Positions 25,975-33,929 of a stretch of 64,000 bases of DNA are shown here, piece after piece. Position numbers and translations under genes: made by a program. Below the pieces are notes generated by a model. The model ran no database searches. It was given only the letters and a program-made list of their open reading frames with translations, and had not been told where the DNA came from. Origin of the DNA: Bacteroidales bacterium (GTDB lineage Bacteria > Bacteroidota > Bacteroidia > Bacteroidales > UBA3824); contig JAFYDK010000099.1 in NCBI GenBank assembly GCA_017544805.1, positions 62,001 through 126,000 on the forward strand. The letters are read 5' to 3'. Within the stretch, counting starts at the first letter, position 1. Each line of letters opens with the position of its first letter.

Positions 25975-26586
25975 ATGAAAATTTTTTGCATCGCAGCCAA
26001 TTATCCTAAACACAATCAGGAAATAAAGATGAAAGCCGAGTTAGAACCCGTTATGTTTATAAAACCGGAAACGGCGTATCTTAAAAATTTCAGTGATTTT
26101 TATTTGCCGGAATTTTCTTCTCAGGTGGAATACGAAACCGAAATTGTGCTTAAAATCAATAAGATGTGCAAATGTGTTGATAGAAAGTTTGCTTCACGTT
26201 ATTATTCGGAATTAACATTAGGTCTTGATATTACGGCAAGAGATATTCAGAACTTAGCGAGGGAAAAAGGTTTGCCGTGGTTTTTGAGCAAAGGATTTGA
26301 TTTTTCAGCTCCCGTTGGGGATTTCTTGCCTAAAACTGATTTTGATACTGTTCATGACATAGATTTTTCTTTGAAAATTAACGGTGAGGAAGTTCAAAGA
26401 GGAAATTCAAAGGATATGATATTTTCTTTTGACGAAATAGTGTCATATATTTCGCAGTATGTAACCCTTAAAACGGGAGATTTAATCTTTACGGGTACTC
26501 CACAAGGGGTTGGAAAACTTAATATCGGTGATAAACTCGAAGGCTTTTTGTCTGGGAAAAAGGTTTTGGAGATTAATGTAAAATAA
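25975..26586 (+). CDS. Fumarylacetoacetate hydrolase (FAH) family protein
   Basis: 203 aa, the length of the small YcgM-like members. Metal-binding glutamates lie in YETEIVLKI, the conserved [10 protein letters not shown] segment and the [12 protein letters not shown] loop follow, and the C-terminal [14 protein letters not shown] motif is complete. Family members hydrolyse or decarboxylate acylpyruvates and related keto acids, with Mg2+ or Mn2+. It is a single gene with its own promoter; the first repeat of the 43-bp array begins on the last base of its stop codon. Confidence 0.88.
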   Translation: MKIFCIAANYPKHNQEIKMKAELEPVMFIKPETAYLKNFSDFYLPEFSSQVEYETEIVLKINKMCKCVDRKFASRYYSELTLGLDITARDIQNLAREKGLPWFLSKGFDFSAPVGDFLPKTDFDTVHDIDFSLKINGEEVQRGNSKDMIFSFDEIVSYISQYVTLKTGDLIFTGTPQGVGKLNIGDKLEGFLSGKKVLEINVK

Positions 26587-26838
26587 TCATATAACCCTAA
26601 ATGATAACTTTGTTCAAAGGACAAAATGATCATTTAACCCTAAATGATGACTTTGTCCAAAGGACAAAATGATCATTTAACCCTAAATGATGACTTTGTC
26701 CAAAGGACAAAATGATCATATAACCCTAAATGATAACTTTCTCCAAAGGACAAAATGATCATTTAACCCTAAATGATGACTTTGTCCAAAAGACAAAATG
26801 AGCATATAACCCTAAATGATAACTTTGTCCAAAGAGGG
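26586..26838. repeat. 43-bp tandem repeat array, six units, two hairpins per unit
   Basis: Units begin at 26586, 26629, 26672, 26715, 26758 and 26801 (the last is partial). A full unit contains ATCATTTA-ACCC-TAAATGAT, a perfect 8-bp hairpin, and TTTGTCC-AAA-GGACAAA, a perfect 7-bp hairpin; junctions form the palindrome AAATGATCATTT. Two unit types alternate in the order A B B A B A: A has ATCATATA with GATAAC, B has ATCATTTA with GATGAC. The array fills most of the 368-bp gap between the FAH gene and the TonB-dependent receptor. It starts on the stop codon and has no unique spacers. Confidence 0.9.
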
Positions 26839-26857
26839 AAAAAATATAATCAGAGGG

Positions 26858-26904
26858 CGTTATAATAAACTATTTTGGTTTTTATTATTAAACGTTATAA
26901 TAAA
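26858..26904. promoter_or_regulatory. Repeated CGTTATAATAAA sites upstream of the receptor gene
   Basis: A 12-bp direct repeat at 26858-26869 and 26893-26904, 35 bp apart, with an imperfect inverted copy TTTATTATTAAACG at 26881-26894. They lie 51-97 bp before the receptor ATG, where an operator or promoter would be expected; no TAnnTTTG match is present here. Function is inference. Confidence 0.4.
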
Positions 26905-26954
26905 ATAAACGTCAAATAACAGAGTTTTTTAAATCATACAATCAAATTATTATA

Positions 26955-29420
26955 ATGAAAAAGATACTTTCTTTATTGACACTATTATTAATATGTCTTA
27001 ATTCTTTTGCGGATAATTCACCGAATGATAAGGCCGCAATCTTAGGAAAAATTTTAGACGGCAAGACGGGACAACCCGTTGAATATGCAACAGTTGCCGT
27101 TTATGATCAACAAACTAACGGATTGATTTCCGGAACTATTACCTCTAATGACGGAAGTTTCAAAATCGATGGGCTCAAAAGCGGAACTTATTATATTAAA
27201 GCGAGTTTTATCGGTTATGACGAAAAAATTGTCCGTGATATTGTATTGGAAGGAAAAAACAAGGATTTAGGTGTTATAAAACTTTCAACCTCTGACGCCG
27301 AAATCGAGGAAGTTGAAATTGTTGCTCAAAAAAAGGACATCAGTTATCAGATTGACAAAAAAGTCATTAATCTTTCCACCGATATTAATGCCGACAACGG
27401 AAGTGCCGCCGATGCTTTGGAAGGTGTTCCGAGTGTAGATGTGGATATTGACGGAAATGTTTCACTTCGTGGTAGCAGTAATTTTACTGTTTTGATTGAC
27501 GGCAAACCTACCGCTTTGGACGCAGCCGAGGTCTTAAAACAAACTCCTGCCGCTATGATTGATAATATCGAAATTATTACTAACCCTTCAGCAAAATATG
27601 ACCCCGAAGGTACTACGGGTATTATTAATCTTGTCACCAAAAAAAATATGATTCAAGGTATTAACGGTGTTGTTAATGCTAATGTAGGAAGTCAGGGACG
27701 TTACGGCGGAGATTTTCTTTTTAACCGCAGAAAAGATAAAATTAATTATTTTGTCGGAGGACATTATAATCAAAGAGGTTTTGATTTTAATTCTGTTTCA
27801 GACCGTATCACACATGAAACGGATTATGATAAATATGTTTATCAGAAGGCTAATCACGAGCGCAGATTCGGCGGTGGCGGTCTTAAAACGGGTTTGGATT
27901 ATTACCTTAACGATAATAATCTTTTTAACTTTTCTATCGAAGGCGGACTTTTCACAAGCAGTGTTGATGGTAATAACACTTATAAAAATTATGTTAAGAC
28001 CCAAGATGTTGAGTCAGATCATGAAGATGTGAAATCTACGACTACTGAAGACGAAAATTCATATTATTATAACACGAGTTTGTCGTATACGCATAATTTT
28101 GCGGGCAAAGGTCATAAATTGAATTTCAACGGTTTTTATTCTTATAACGACCGTGATGCGGATAATCTTTTTGTTCAAGAGGCTGAATCAGAAAACGATA
28201 TATTTAAAAAATCAGGTCATCAAATCGGTAATCAGAAAACAACCAACAGGGGACGTATTAATCTTGATTATACTAAACCTTTTGCTAACGGTAATAAATT
28301 TGAGGCAGGTCTTCAAGAGGATTTGAACCATGCCGTAACCGATTATGACTTTGACGATTATGTGTCATCTTCCGATAGTTATGTTTATAATCCTGAGTTT
28401 ACGAATGATGTAGTTTTTAAGCGTTATATTTCATCTGTGTATTCAACATTTTCGGCAACTTTCGGAAATTTTGGTATGCAACTCGGATTAAGGGGTGAGT
28501 ATACTTACAGGGAGATGAATACCAAAAACGGATTACTTGATACAACGTTTTTAATCGACCGTTTTGATTGGTTTCCTTCGATTCATCTTTCTCAAAACAT
28601 AGGACAAAATTCTCTTCAAGCGGGTTATTCAAGACGTATACGCCGTCCTTGGGAGCAGGCGTTGAATCCTTTTCCCGCATATTCTGACGAATATTCAAGA
28701 AGAATAGGTAATCCTGATTTGAAACCTCAATACACTGATGTTTTTGAACTTAATTATCAGATGAATTTTGATAAGTTTTTTGTTGCCTTGGAGACTTTTT
28801 ACCGTCATACGGACGGAGCAACGGAAAATGTCAGCAGCCTGGCCACTGACGGTTCGGGTATTTTGATTTCAAGATTTGAGAACCTTTCTACAAATAATAA
28901 TTTCGGACTTGAACTCTCTGGTGATTATGAGATTAATAAATGGATTAAATTCAGTGCGAATTTTGAAGTCAGACAATATTATATAAGAGGTAATTATAAC
29001 GGTCAGATGCGTTATCAGGACGGAAAATCATGGCGCACGAAAGAAACATTATCTCTTTCACCGGGCAAGACTACAAAGATTCAGATTAATATGCGTTACC
29101 GTGGTAGCGACAAGACGCTTGTATCTTCCAATCAAGGCAATCTTGATTTAGGACTTGCAATCAGACAGAGTTTCTTTAAGAAAAGGCTTTCTATGTCATT
29201 CAGTATGAGGGATATGCTTAATACTGGAACGAGCAAGCAAACCACCGACACGCCGGAATATTGGCTTTATACGGAAAGACACCGTGCTGCTCCGATGTGG
29301 AATTTAGGTATTTCCTTTAAGATTAATAGTTATAAGGAGAAACGTCCGAACGGTTATGAAGGCGGTGAAGGCGGCGAAGAAGGCGATATGGAAGGCGGCT
29401 TTGACGGCGGTGATTATTAA
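26955..29420 (+). CDS. TonB-dependent outer-membrane receptor with CarboxypepD-reg domain
   Basis: 821 aa. Signal peptide ending near SFAD (residue 20), a carboxypeptidase-regulatory-like Ig domain at about 27-110 (GKILDGKTGQPVEYATVAVYD), a plug at about 130-230 (DALEGVPSVDVDIDG, ITNPSAKYDPEGTTGIIN), then a barrel of about 560 residues. It resembles the 'outer membrane beta-barrel' receptor group rather than the SusC group, and no SusD lies nearby. The barrel's likely last strand (NLGISFKI) is followed by about 30 residues rich in Gly, Glu and Asp. Substrate unknown. Energy would come from the TonB at 10181 or another copy. Confidence 0.88.
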   Translation: MKKILSLLTLLLICLNSFADNSPNDKAAILGKILDGKTGQPVEYATVAVYDQQTNGLISGTITSNDGSFKIDGLKSGTYYIKASFIGYDEKIVRDIVLEGKNKDLGVIKLSTSDAEIEEVEIVAQKKDISYQIDKKVINLSTDINADNGSAADALEGVPSVDVDIDGNVSLRGSSNFTVLIDGKPTALDAAEVLKQTPAAMIDNIEIITNPSAKYDPEGTTGIINLVTKKNMIQGINGVVNANVGSQGRYGGDFLFNRRKDKINYFVGGHYNQRGFDFNSVSDRITHETDYDKYVYQKANHERRFGGGGLKTGLDYYLNDNNLFNFSIEGGLFTSSVDGNNTYKNYVKTQDVESDHEDVKSTTTEDENSYYYNTSLSYTHNFAGKGHKLNFNGFYSYNDRDADNLFVQEAESENDIFKKSGHQIGNQKTTNRGRINLDYTKPFANGNKFEAGLQEDLNHAVTDYDFDDYVSSSDSYVYNPEFTNDVVFKRYISSVYSTFSATFGNFGMQLGLRGEYTYREMNTKNGLLDTTFLIDRFDWFPSIHLSQNIGQNSLQAGYSRRIRRPWEQALNPFPAYSDEYSRRIGNPDLKPQYTDVFELNYQMNFDKFFVALETFYRHTDGATENVSSLATDGSGILISRFENLSTNNNFGLELSGDYEINKWIKFSANFEVRQYYIRGNYNGQMRYQDGKSWRTKETLSLSPGKTTKIQINMRYRGSDKTLVSSNQGNLDLGLAIRQSFFKKRLSMSFSMRDMLNTGTSKQTTDTPEYWLYTERHRAAPMWNLGISFKINSYKEKRPNGYEGGEGGEEGDMEGGFDGGDY

Positions 29421-29454
29421 TGTTTATTTAAATAACATTTTAAGGAAAAAATTT

Positions 29455-29462
29455 TATCTTTG
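29455..29462 (+). promoter_or_regulatory. -7 box for the Sua5/prfB genes
   Basis: TATCTTTG, full consensus, with GCATCG start region and about 25 nt of leader. Confidence 0.65.
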
Positions 29463-29494
29463 CATCGAAATATTAAAAAGTTACTTAACAGGGT

Positions 29495-30055
29495 ATGCAG
29501 AACGAAGTTATAAGATTGGCCGAAGCTTTAAAGAACGGCAAAGTGATATTGTATCCTACCGATACCGTATGGGGATTGGGCTGTGATGCAACAGACGAAA
29601 AAGCGGTGGAAAAAGTTTTTGAGATAAAACACCGTCCAACTTCAAAAAGCCTTATCGTCTTGGTAAGTAACTTCTTGATGTTGCAGCAGTATGTAGAAAC
29701 AGTGCCTTTCAAAGCCGTTGAATTGATGGATGAGGCAACAGGACCGCTTACGGTGATATATCCGCGGGCTAAAAATCTTGCTAAAAATCTTTTAGCGGAA
29801 GATGGTTCGGTCGGCATCAGAATTCCTGACGATGAGTTTTGTAAGGCGTTGATTTCTGCATTAGGACGTCCTATCGTGTCTACATCGGCTAATTTGAGCG
29901 GTGAAAAACCTTCAAGTATTTTTAAGAATATCTCTCAGCAGATTATAGATTCCTCTGATGAGGTATGTGTTTTAAGGCATGATGATCAAACAATAGCTGC
30001 GCCTTCGCAGATTGTGAAAGTAAATCAGGACGGTAGCGTTATTAAAATAAGATAA
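29495..30055 (+). CDS. L-threonylcarbamoyladenylate synthase (Sua5/YrdC/YciO family)
   Basis: 186 aa, single YrdC domain. Motifs: ILYPTDTVWGLGCDA near the N-terminus, KHRPTSKSLIVLV with the basic residues that hold ATP, VGIRIPDD and the PIVSTSANLSGE segment. YrdC/TsaC makes threonylcarbamoyl-AMP for the t6A modification of tRNAs; the related YciO lacks that role, and the two are hard to separate by eye. There is no Sua5 C-terminal domain. It is followed after 14 bp by prfB, so both are translation-related and probably cotranscribed. Confidence 0.88.
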   Translation: MQNEVIRLAEALKNGKVILYPTDTVWGLGCDATDEKAVEKVFEIKHRPTSKSLIVLVSNFLMLQQYVETVPFKAVELMDEATGPLTVIYPRAKNLAKNLLAEDGSVGIRIPDDEFCKALISALGRPIVSTSANLSGEKPSSIFKNISQQIIDSSDEVCVLRHDDQTIAAPSQIVKVNQDGSVIKIR

Positions 30056-30069
30056 TTTTTTTTTCTCTG

Positions 30070-31159
30070 ATGTACAATAAAGACGAATATAAGGCTCTAA
30101 TAAGACGAGTAGCGGAGCTGAGGAGGCATCTTTGACGTTGATGTTAAAAGAGCTTCAATAGCAAAAAAACAGTTAAAAACGGAGGAAGACGGCTTTTGGG
30201 ACGACGCCAAAGAGGCTGAAAAGTATCTGAAATCAATATCCGATGAAAAAAAATGGATTACGGATTTTGATGAAGTTGAAGCCTCAGCAAAGGATTTGCA
30301 AGTTTTGGCGGAGTTTTCCGAGCAAGGGGAGGAGGTAGGTCAGGATTATGACCAACAGTATTCTCAAACCTTGTCTTTGATAGAAAATCTTGAGTTTAAG
30401 AATATGCTCCGTAACGAGGAGGATGCTTTTGACGCTATTTTAAAAATTAATGCCGGAGCCGGCGGTACGGAGTCAAACGATTGGGCGTCAATGCTTATGC
30501 GTATGTATATGCGTTGGGCTGAGGACAATGGATATAAAGTTTCGGTTACAAACCTTTTGGAGGGCGAGGATGCCGGAATCAAAACCGTTTCGTTGCAGAT
30601 TTCGGGCGAATATGCTTTTGGCTGGTTGAAAGGCGAAAATGGAGTTCACCGTTTGGTTAGAATTTCACCTTTTAATGCGCAGGGCAAGCGTCAGACTACA
30701 TTTGCTTCGGTTTTTGTTGTGCCGCTTATCAACGACGATATTGAAATTACTATAAATCCTTCCGAACTTGAGTGGGATACATTCCGCTCTTCGGGTGCCG
30801 GCGGACAAAATGTTAATAAGGTGGAAACCGGAGTCAGAGTAAAACATATTCCCTCTGGAATCGTGGTTGAAAACACCGAGAGCCGTACGCAAGGTCAGAA
30901 TCGTGAAAATGCGTTGAGAATATTAAAATCGCATCTTTACGAAATCGAATTGAATAAAAAACGTGAAAAACAGGCTGAAATCGAAGGTAAAAAGAAAAAA
31001 ATAGAGTGGGGAAGTCAGATTCGCAGTTATGTGATGCACCCTTACAAAATGGTTAAAGATCTTAGAACTAATATTGAAACTTCTGATGTTCAGGCTGTTA
31101 TGGACGGCGCACTAAATCCTTTCCTAAAAGGATATTTAATGCAGTTTGGTTCTCAGTAA
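30070..31159 (+). CDS. prfB: Peptide chain release factor 2, programmed +1 frameshift
   Basis: Starts ATG at 30070 and is read for 21 codons to CTT at 30130; the next codon is an in-frame TGA (30133-30135), and the frame continues at GAC 30134 after a +1 shift, giving 362 aa. Both parts join into one typical RF2: helical domain 1, the SPF tripeptide at 199-201 that reads UGA, and GGQ at 244-246 that triggers peptide release. RF2 recognises UGA, so low RF2 favours frameshifting and autoregulates the level. An automatic gene caller would start it at 30296 and lose 75 residues. It follows the Sua5-type gene by 14 bp. Confidence 0.95.
30121..30136 (+). promoter_or_regulatory. prfB recoding site
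   Basis: AGGAGG (30121-30126), 3 nt, CTT, TGA, C. This is the classic RF2 frameshift cassette: an internal Shine-Dalgarno at the right spacing, slippery CTT, a UGA stop and the unfavourable C that follows it. Confidence 0.93.
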
Positions 31160-31306
31160 CTTGCGGCATAGTATTTGTAATTTTATTGTAATAGAATATT
31201 GTTTTAACTAATTTTAACATAGATGTATGCAACCTTTGTATGTTTTCTTCGTATAAGAAAGTACAAACAATAAAACAAAGGATTAACATAAAAATTAAAG
31301 GAGGAT

Positions 31307-31372
31307 ATGCCTATAAGGAAAGAGCTACGCTTAAATTTTAAACAGTACAAACATGGATTACACAAATCTTAA
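31307..31372 (+). CDS. Possible leader peptide overlapping the sigma factor start
   Basis: A 21-codon frame (MPIRKELRLNFKQYKHGLHKS) opens 2 nt after the strong Shine-Dalgarno AAAGGAGG and ends 20 bp inside the sigma factor gene in another frame. Strong ribosome sites are rare in this phylum, so the frame may be a translated leader coupling or tuning sigma factor synthesis. The 2-nt spacing is short for efficient initiation. Alternatively the AGGAGG serves another purpose. Confidence 0.3.
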   Translation: MPIRKELRLNFKQYKHGLHKS

Positions 31373-31943
31373 AGACCAAGAGCTCGTTGACTTGTTTATT
31401 TCAAGTAACGACAACGACTGCATCATAGAATTGATTAGACGTTACAAAAGCAAGGTATATACATATATTTTGTTGAACGTTAAAGAACGCGAATTAGCGG
31501 AAGATATTTTTCAAGAGACCTTTATCAAAGTTATAAAGTCCCTTAGAAAAGGCAGATATATGGAGAAAGGCATTTTCTTATCATGGGTAGTAAGAATTTC
31601 GCACAACTTGATAATCGACCATTATCGCCGTGACAGACATTTGAAGATTACATCTACGGACCAAAATGATGCAGACCTCTTCAACAGCAAGAAATATGCT
31701 GATAGAAATATTGAGGACTTGATGGTTCAGAATCGTATCGAGTTTGAAGTAAGGCAGCTCATTAACGAACTTCCAAAAGACCAGAAAGAAGTGATACTGT
31801 TGCGTCATTACGGAGAAATGAGTTTCAAAGAGATTGCAGACCAGACAGGTGTTAGCATCAATACCGCCCTCGGTCGTATGCGTTACGCTTTGATTAACCT
31901 TAGGAAAATGATTGAAGACAGAAATCTCCAATTGTACGCTTAA
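31353..31943 (+). CDS. RNA polymerase sigma factor, ECF-like
   Basis: 196 aa. Sigma region 2 at about 20-95 (AEDIFQETFIKVIKSL is region 2.2-like, WVVRISHNLIIDHYRR is region 2.4-like) and region 4 at about 130-185 with the helix-turn-helix MSFKEIADQTGVSINTALGRMRYAL. Regions 1 and 3 are absent, as in ECF factors. No anti-sigma gene is next to it, the neighbour on the right being a convergent lipoprotein gene. Control may run through the 190-bp leader, which contains a strong AGGAGG. The regulon is unknown. Confidence 0.88.
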   Translation: MDYTNLKDQELVDLFISSNDNDCIIELIRRYKSKVYTYILLNVKERELAEDIFQETFIKVIKSLRKGRYMEKGIFLSWVVRISHNLIIDHYRRDRHLKITSTDQNDADLFNSKKYADRNIEDLMVQNRIEFEVRQLINELPKDQKEVILLRHYGEMSFKEIADQTGVSINTALGRMRYALINLRKMIEDRNLQLYA

Positions 31944-32002
31944 ACGAGGAAACAGGTTATCATTATTCTTTCATTTAAAAGATTTTAAAAAAAGGAATAA
32001 GA

Positions 32003-32035
32003 AAAGCCGGATACTTAAAAGGTGTCCGGCTTTCT
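32003..32035. terminator. Bidirectional terminator after the sigma factor gene
   Basis: 12-bp stem AAAGCCGGATAC/GTGTCCGGCTTT with one G-U pair and a 7-nt loop between convergent genes. Confidence 0.8.
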
Positions 32036-32054
32036 CTTTATGTTTTTTTTTTTA

Positions 32055-32660
32055 TTATTTCTCTTTCAAATCCGTGTATGAAATTAATCTGTAACCATCT
32101 GGTTTGCGGACTATAACGACACGCATCTTTTTATATACTTCGGGAGTAATTTTAGAGTCTTGCTCTTTCCATAAGATTTCGTCCGAATTATAATCGCCTT
32201 TCCATGCCTTGTCACAAGTGTAGACATTTACCTTTAATAATAAAGTGTCGTTTTTCTCTTTGATTATCTCGTCTACTTTTGAGAATACTAATTCGTTTTT
32301 CTCAAAAGGCATGATTTGATATTTGTCTTCTTTTTTCTTGTAATCAACATCAACTGTATTTTGAGGCTCTTTTATCGTTGAAGAAAAATATTGCGCCGTT
32401 ATTTTGTCTACTTCTTTTGCATCAACGGTGATAAAATTGCCTTTTTCCGCTTTTGAAAACTTTTCGGGATTGCTCAAATAGAGTTTTTTTACCGAAAAAT
32501 CTATTTTCGTAACATCATCAGCCTCCGGTCCGTCGAAGGTTGCTGTGTAAACTTGCGATAAGTCTGTTAAAAAATTGTTTATCCTTCCCATCTCTTCAAG
32601 GGGATTTTTACACCCCGAAAGTAAGAATAACGAAATAATTGAAAATATAACTTTTCTCAT
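32055..32660 (-). CDS. Lipoprotein of unknown function
   Basis: 201 aa. Lipobox LLSGC gives Cys17 as the lipidated residue. The mature protein is lysine- and aspartate-rich with two similar-looking strands near the end (KMRVVIVRKPDGYRLISYTD), consistent with a small NTF2-like or cystatin-like fold, but no family is recognised. It is monocistronic, facing the sigma factor gene, with a full-consensus -7 box 30 nt upstream. A simple envelope protein is all that can be said. Confidence 0.75.
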   Translation of the reverse strand: MRKVIFSIISLFLLSGCKNPLEEMGRINNFLTDLSQVYTATFDGPEADDVTKIDFSVKKLYLSNPEKFSKAEKGNFITVDAKEVDKITAQYFSSTIKEPQNTVDVDYKKKEDKYQIMPFEKNELVFSKVDEIIKEKNDTLLLKVNVYTCDKAWKGDYNSDEILWKEQDSKITPEVYKKMRVVIVRKPDGYRLISYTDLKEK

Positions 32661-32689
32661 TTTTGCTGATATTATTTGTATTAACGCTG

Positions 32690-32697
32690 CAAATATA
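32690..32697 (-). promoter_or_regulatory. -7 box for the lipoprotein gene at 32055
   Basis: TATATTTG on the minus strand, full consensus, 30 nt before the start codon. Confidence 0.65.
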
Positions 32698-33017
32698 GGA
32701 ATTTTATATTAAAATACGAAAACAAATTGTTAAAAACATAAAGGAAATATTATACTTTTTATTTGACGGAAAAGTTAATTTTCGTCCCGTATGGTTGCCT
32801 TAGTGTAGCATTTAATTAACAAAATCTTAAATAAAAAAGTGTTCTGCATAACAGATAAAGTTTATATCTTTGCACCGTAATTAGAAAGGAAAAAGGTTAC
32901 GAAAATTGATAGATATAAAAACAAAAAAAGATGCAGCTCCCCAACACACATAAGGAGCTTTGGTGAGAAAACAATAAAGTAAACAGAGTTATTAATTTTA
33001 AAAAAAAGGAGAAGATC
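32698..33017 (+). promoter_or_regulatory. Promoter and long leader of the acidic repeat protein gene
   Basis: This gap holds no gene. TATCTTTG at 32865-32872 is a full -7 box, with the start near 32878 and a leader of about 140 nt. The leader contains a small hairpin (AGCTCC 32935-32940 with GGAGCT 32954-32959) and ends in AAGGAGAAGATC before the ATG, an uncommonly clear Shine-Dalgarno for this phylum. 32698-32860 is AT-rich and shows nothing further. Confidence 0.6.
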
Positions 33018-33503
33018 ATGAAAAAGTTGAACAAAAAAATGGTTGTAGTTGCAATGGCTTTTGCAGCAACATTGTTGAATCCGGCAAACAGTTTTTCTAA
33101 TGTTAGAATCGACACTCTTAAAACTGCTGATTCTGAAGAAACTGCAATCAACCCCGATTTTGAAGAAGAATTGGAAGAAGAGGCTTTAGTAGTTGAAAAC
33201 TGGATGTTTGAACCCGTTTATGTAAACGCTGAAGAACATCTTGAGGTTGAGGCTTGGATGAGCGAAAATTTATTTGAAAATGCTGAAGAAAAACTCGAAG
33301 TCGAGGATTGGATGAGCGAAGATTTATTTGAAAACGCTGAAGAAAATCTCGAAGTTGAGTCTTGGATGAGCGAAAACGCATTTGAAGATGCTGAAGAAAA
33401 ACTCGTAGTAGAGGATTGGATGAGCGAAAAAATCTTTGAAGATGCCGAAGAACCGCTTGAAATCGAATCTTGGATGAGCGATCCCGATTATTTCAAAAAA
33501 TAA
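33018..33503 (+). CDS. Exported acidic protein with 18-residue WM repeats
   Basis: 161 aa. Signal peptide to about residue 26 (NPANSFS), then almost only tandem repeats. The unit is 18 residues: AEEKLEVEDWMSEDLFEN and variants, with six Trp-Met motifs preceded by N, A, D, S, D, S in turn. The D/S alternation suggests a later 36-residue duplication. The protein is strongly acidic and has no cysteine or catalytic motif. I recall short exported proteins with similar 'EWM' motifs in Bacteroidota, without known function. The gene has its own promoter, a long leader, a clear Shine-Dalgarno and a strong structured 3' end, so high expression is plausible. Eighteen residues equal five alpha-helical turns, which would line up the tryptophans if helical. 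Confidence 0.85.
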   Translation: MKKLNKKMVVVAMAFAATLLNPANSFSNVRIDTLKTADSEETAINPDFEEELEEEALVVENWMFEPVYVNAEEHLEVEAWMSENLFENAEEKLEVEDWMSEDLFENAEENLEVESWMSENAFEDAEEKLVVEDWMSEKIFEDAEEPLEIESWMSDPDYFKK

Positions 33504-33555
33504 TCAAAAACGCTAATTAAAAAAAATTATACCTATCAAGAAACAATCGACATTA

Positions 33556-33642
33556 TTCTTTCAATGTGAAAGAACATCCGGTTTCCAATAGTCCCTCTTT
33601 GGGAAACGGATGGCTGCGGTAGTGAAACGCAGTTTTTTTTTT
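33556..33642 (+). terminator. Three-hairpin 3' end with intrinsic terminator
   Basis: TTCTTTCA-ATG-TGAAAGAA (33556-33574), then a 12-position stem with arms 33575-33586 and 33601-33612 carrying one mismatch, then CTGCG/CGCAG (33614-33632) followed by ten T. The last is a proper intrinsic terminator for the acidic repeat gene; the first two may protect the mRNA from 3' exonucleases. Confidence 0.75.
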
Positions 33643-33929
33643 ATACTTTTCAAAAAAAAATTTCCCTTTAAAAATAATATCAAAAAAAATACGCCCCGTT
33701 GGTTACAAGGCGCATTTCTTATAAAAAATCACAGCTCTTTTGTCTTTCTTCTTTTTAGGAGAACTTTAACCTCTTAAATAATAATTATAAACACATCATC
33801 AAAAAAAACTTTTCATACAAAAAATAATAAATTTATTAGGTAGCTTGTTTTGCGTATATATTGAAGTCTTAAGTTAATTCACTTATATAACACTTATTCA
33901 GAGCTTTACCCTATGTAAAAAAATGTTAA
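33643..33929. other. AT-rich intergenic stretch without recognised features
   Basis: Between the terminator and the convergent SGNH gene. No coding frame, promoter consensus or strong hairpin was seen. Confidence 0.6.

Noticed and set aside
26586-26838. CRISPR array
   Set aside because: The 43-bp units are contiguous with no unique spacers, and no cas genes are nearby.
30296-31159. prfB as a shortened or broken gene
   Set aside because: The upstream part is present in another frame and joined by a classic programmed frameshift site.
33148-33381. 77-aa minus-strand frame opposite the WM-repeat protein
   Set aside because: It is the antisense reading of the 54-bp coding repeat and repeats with the same period.
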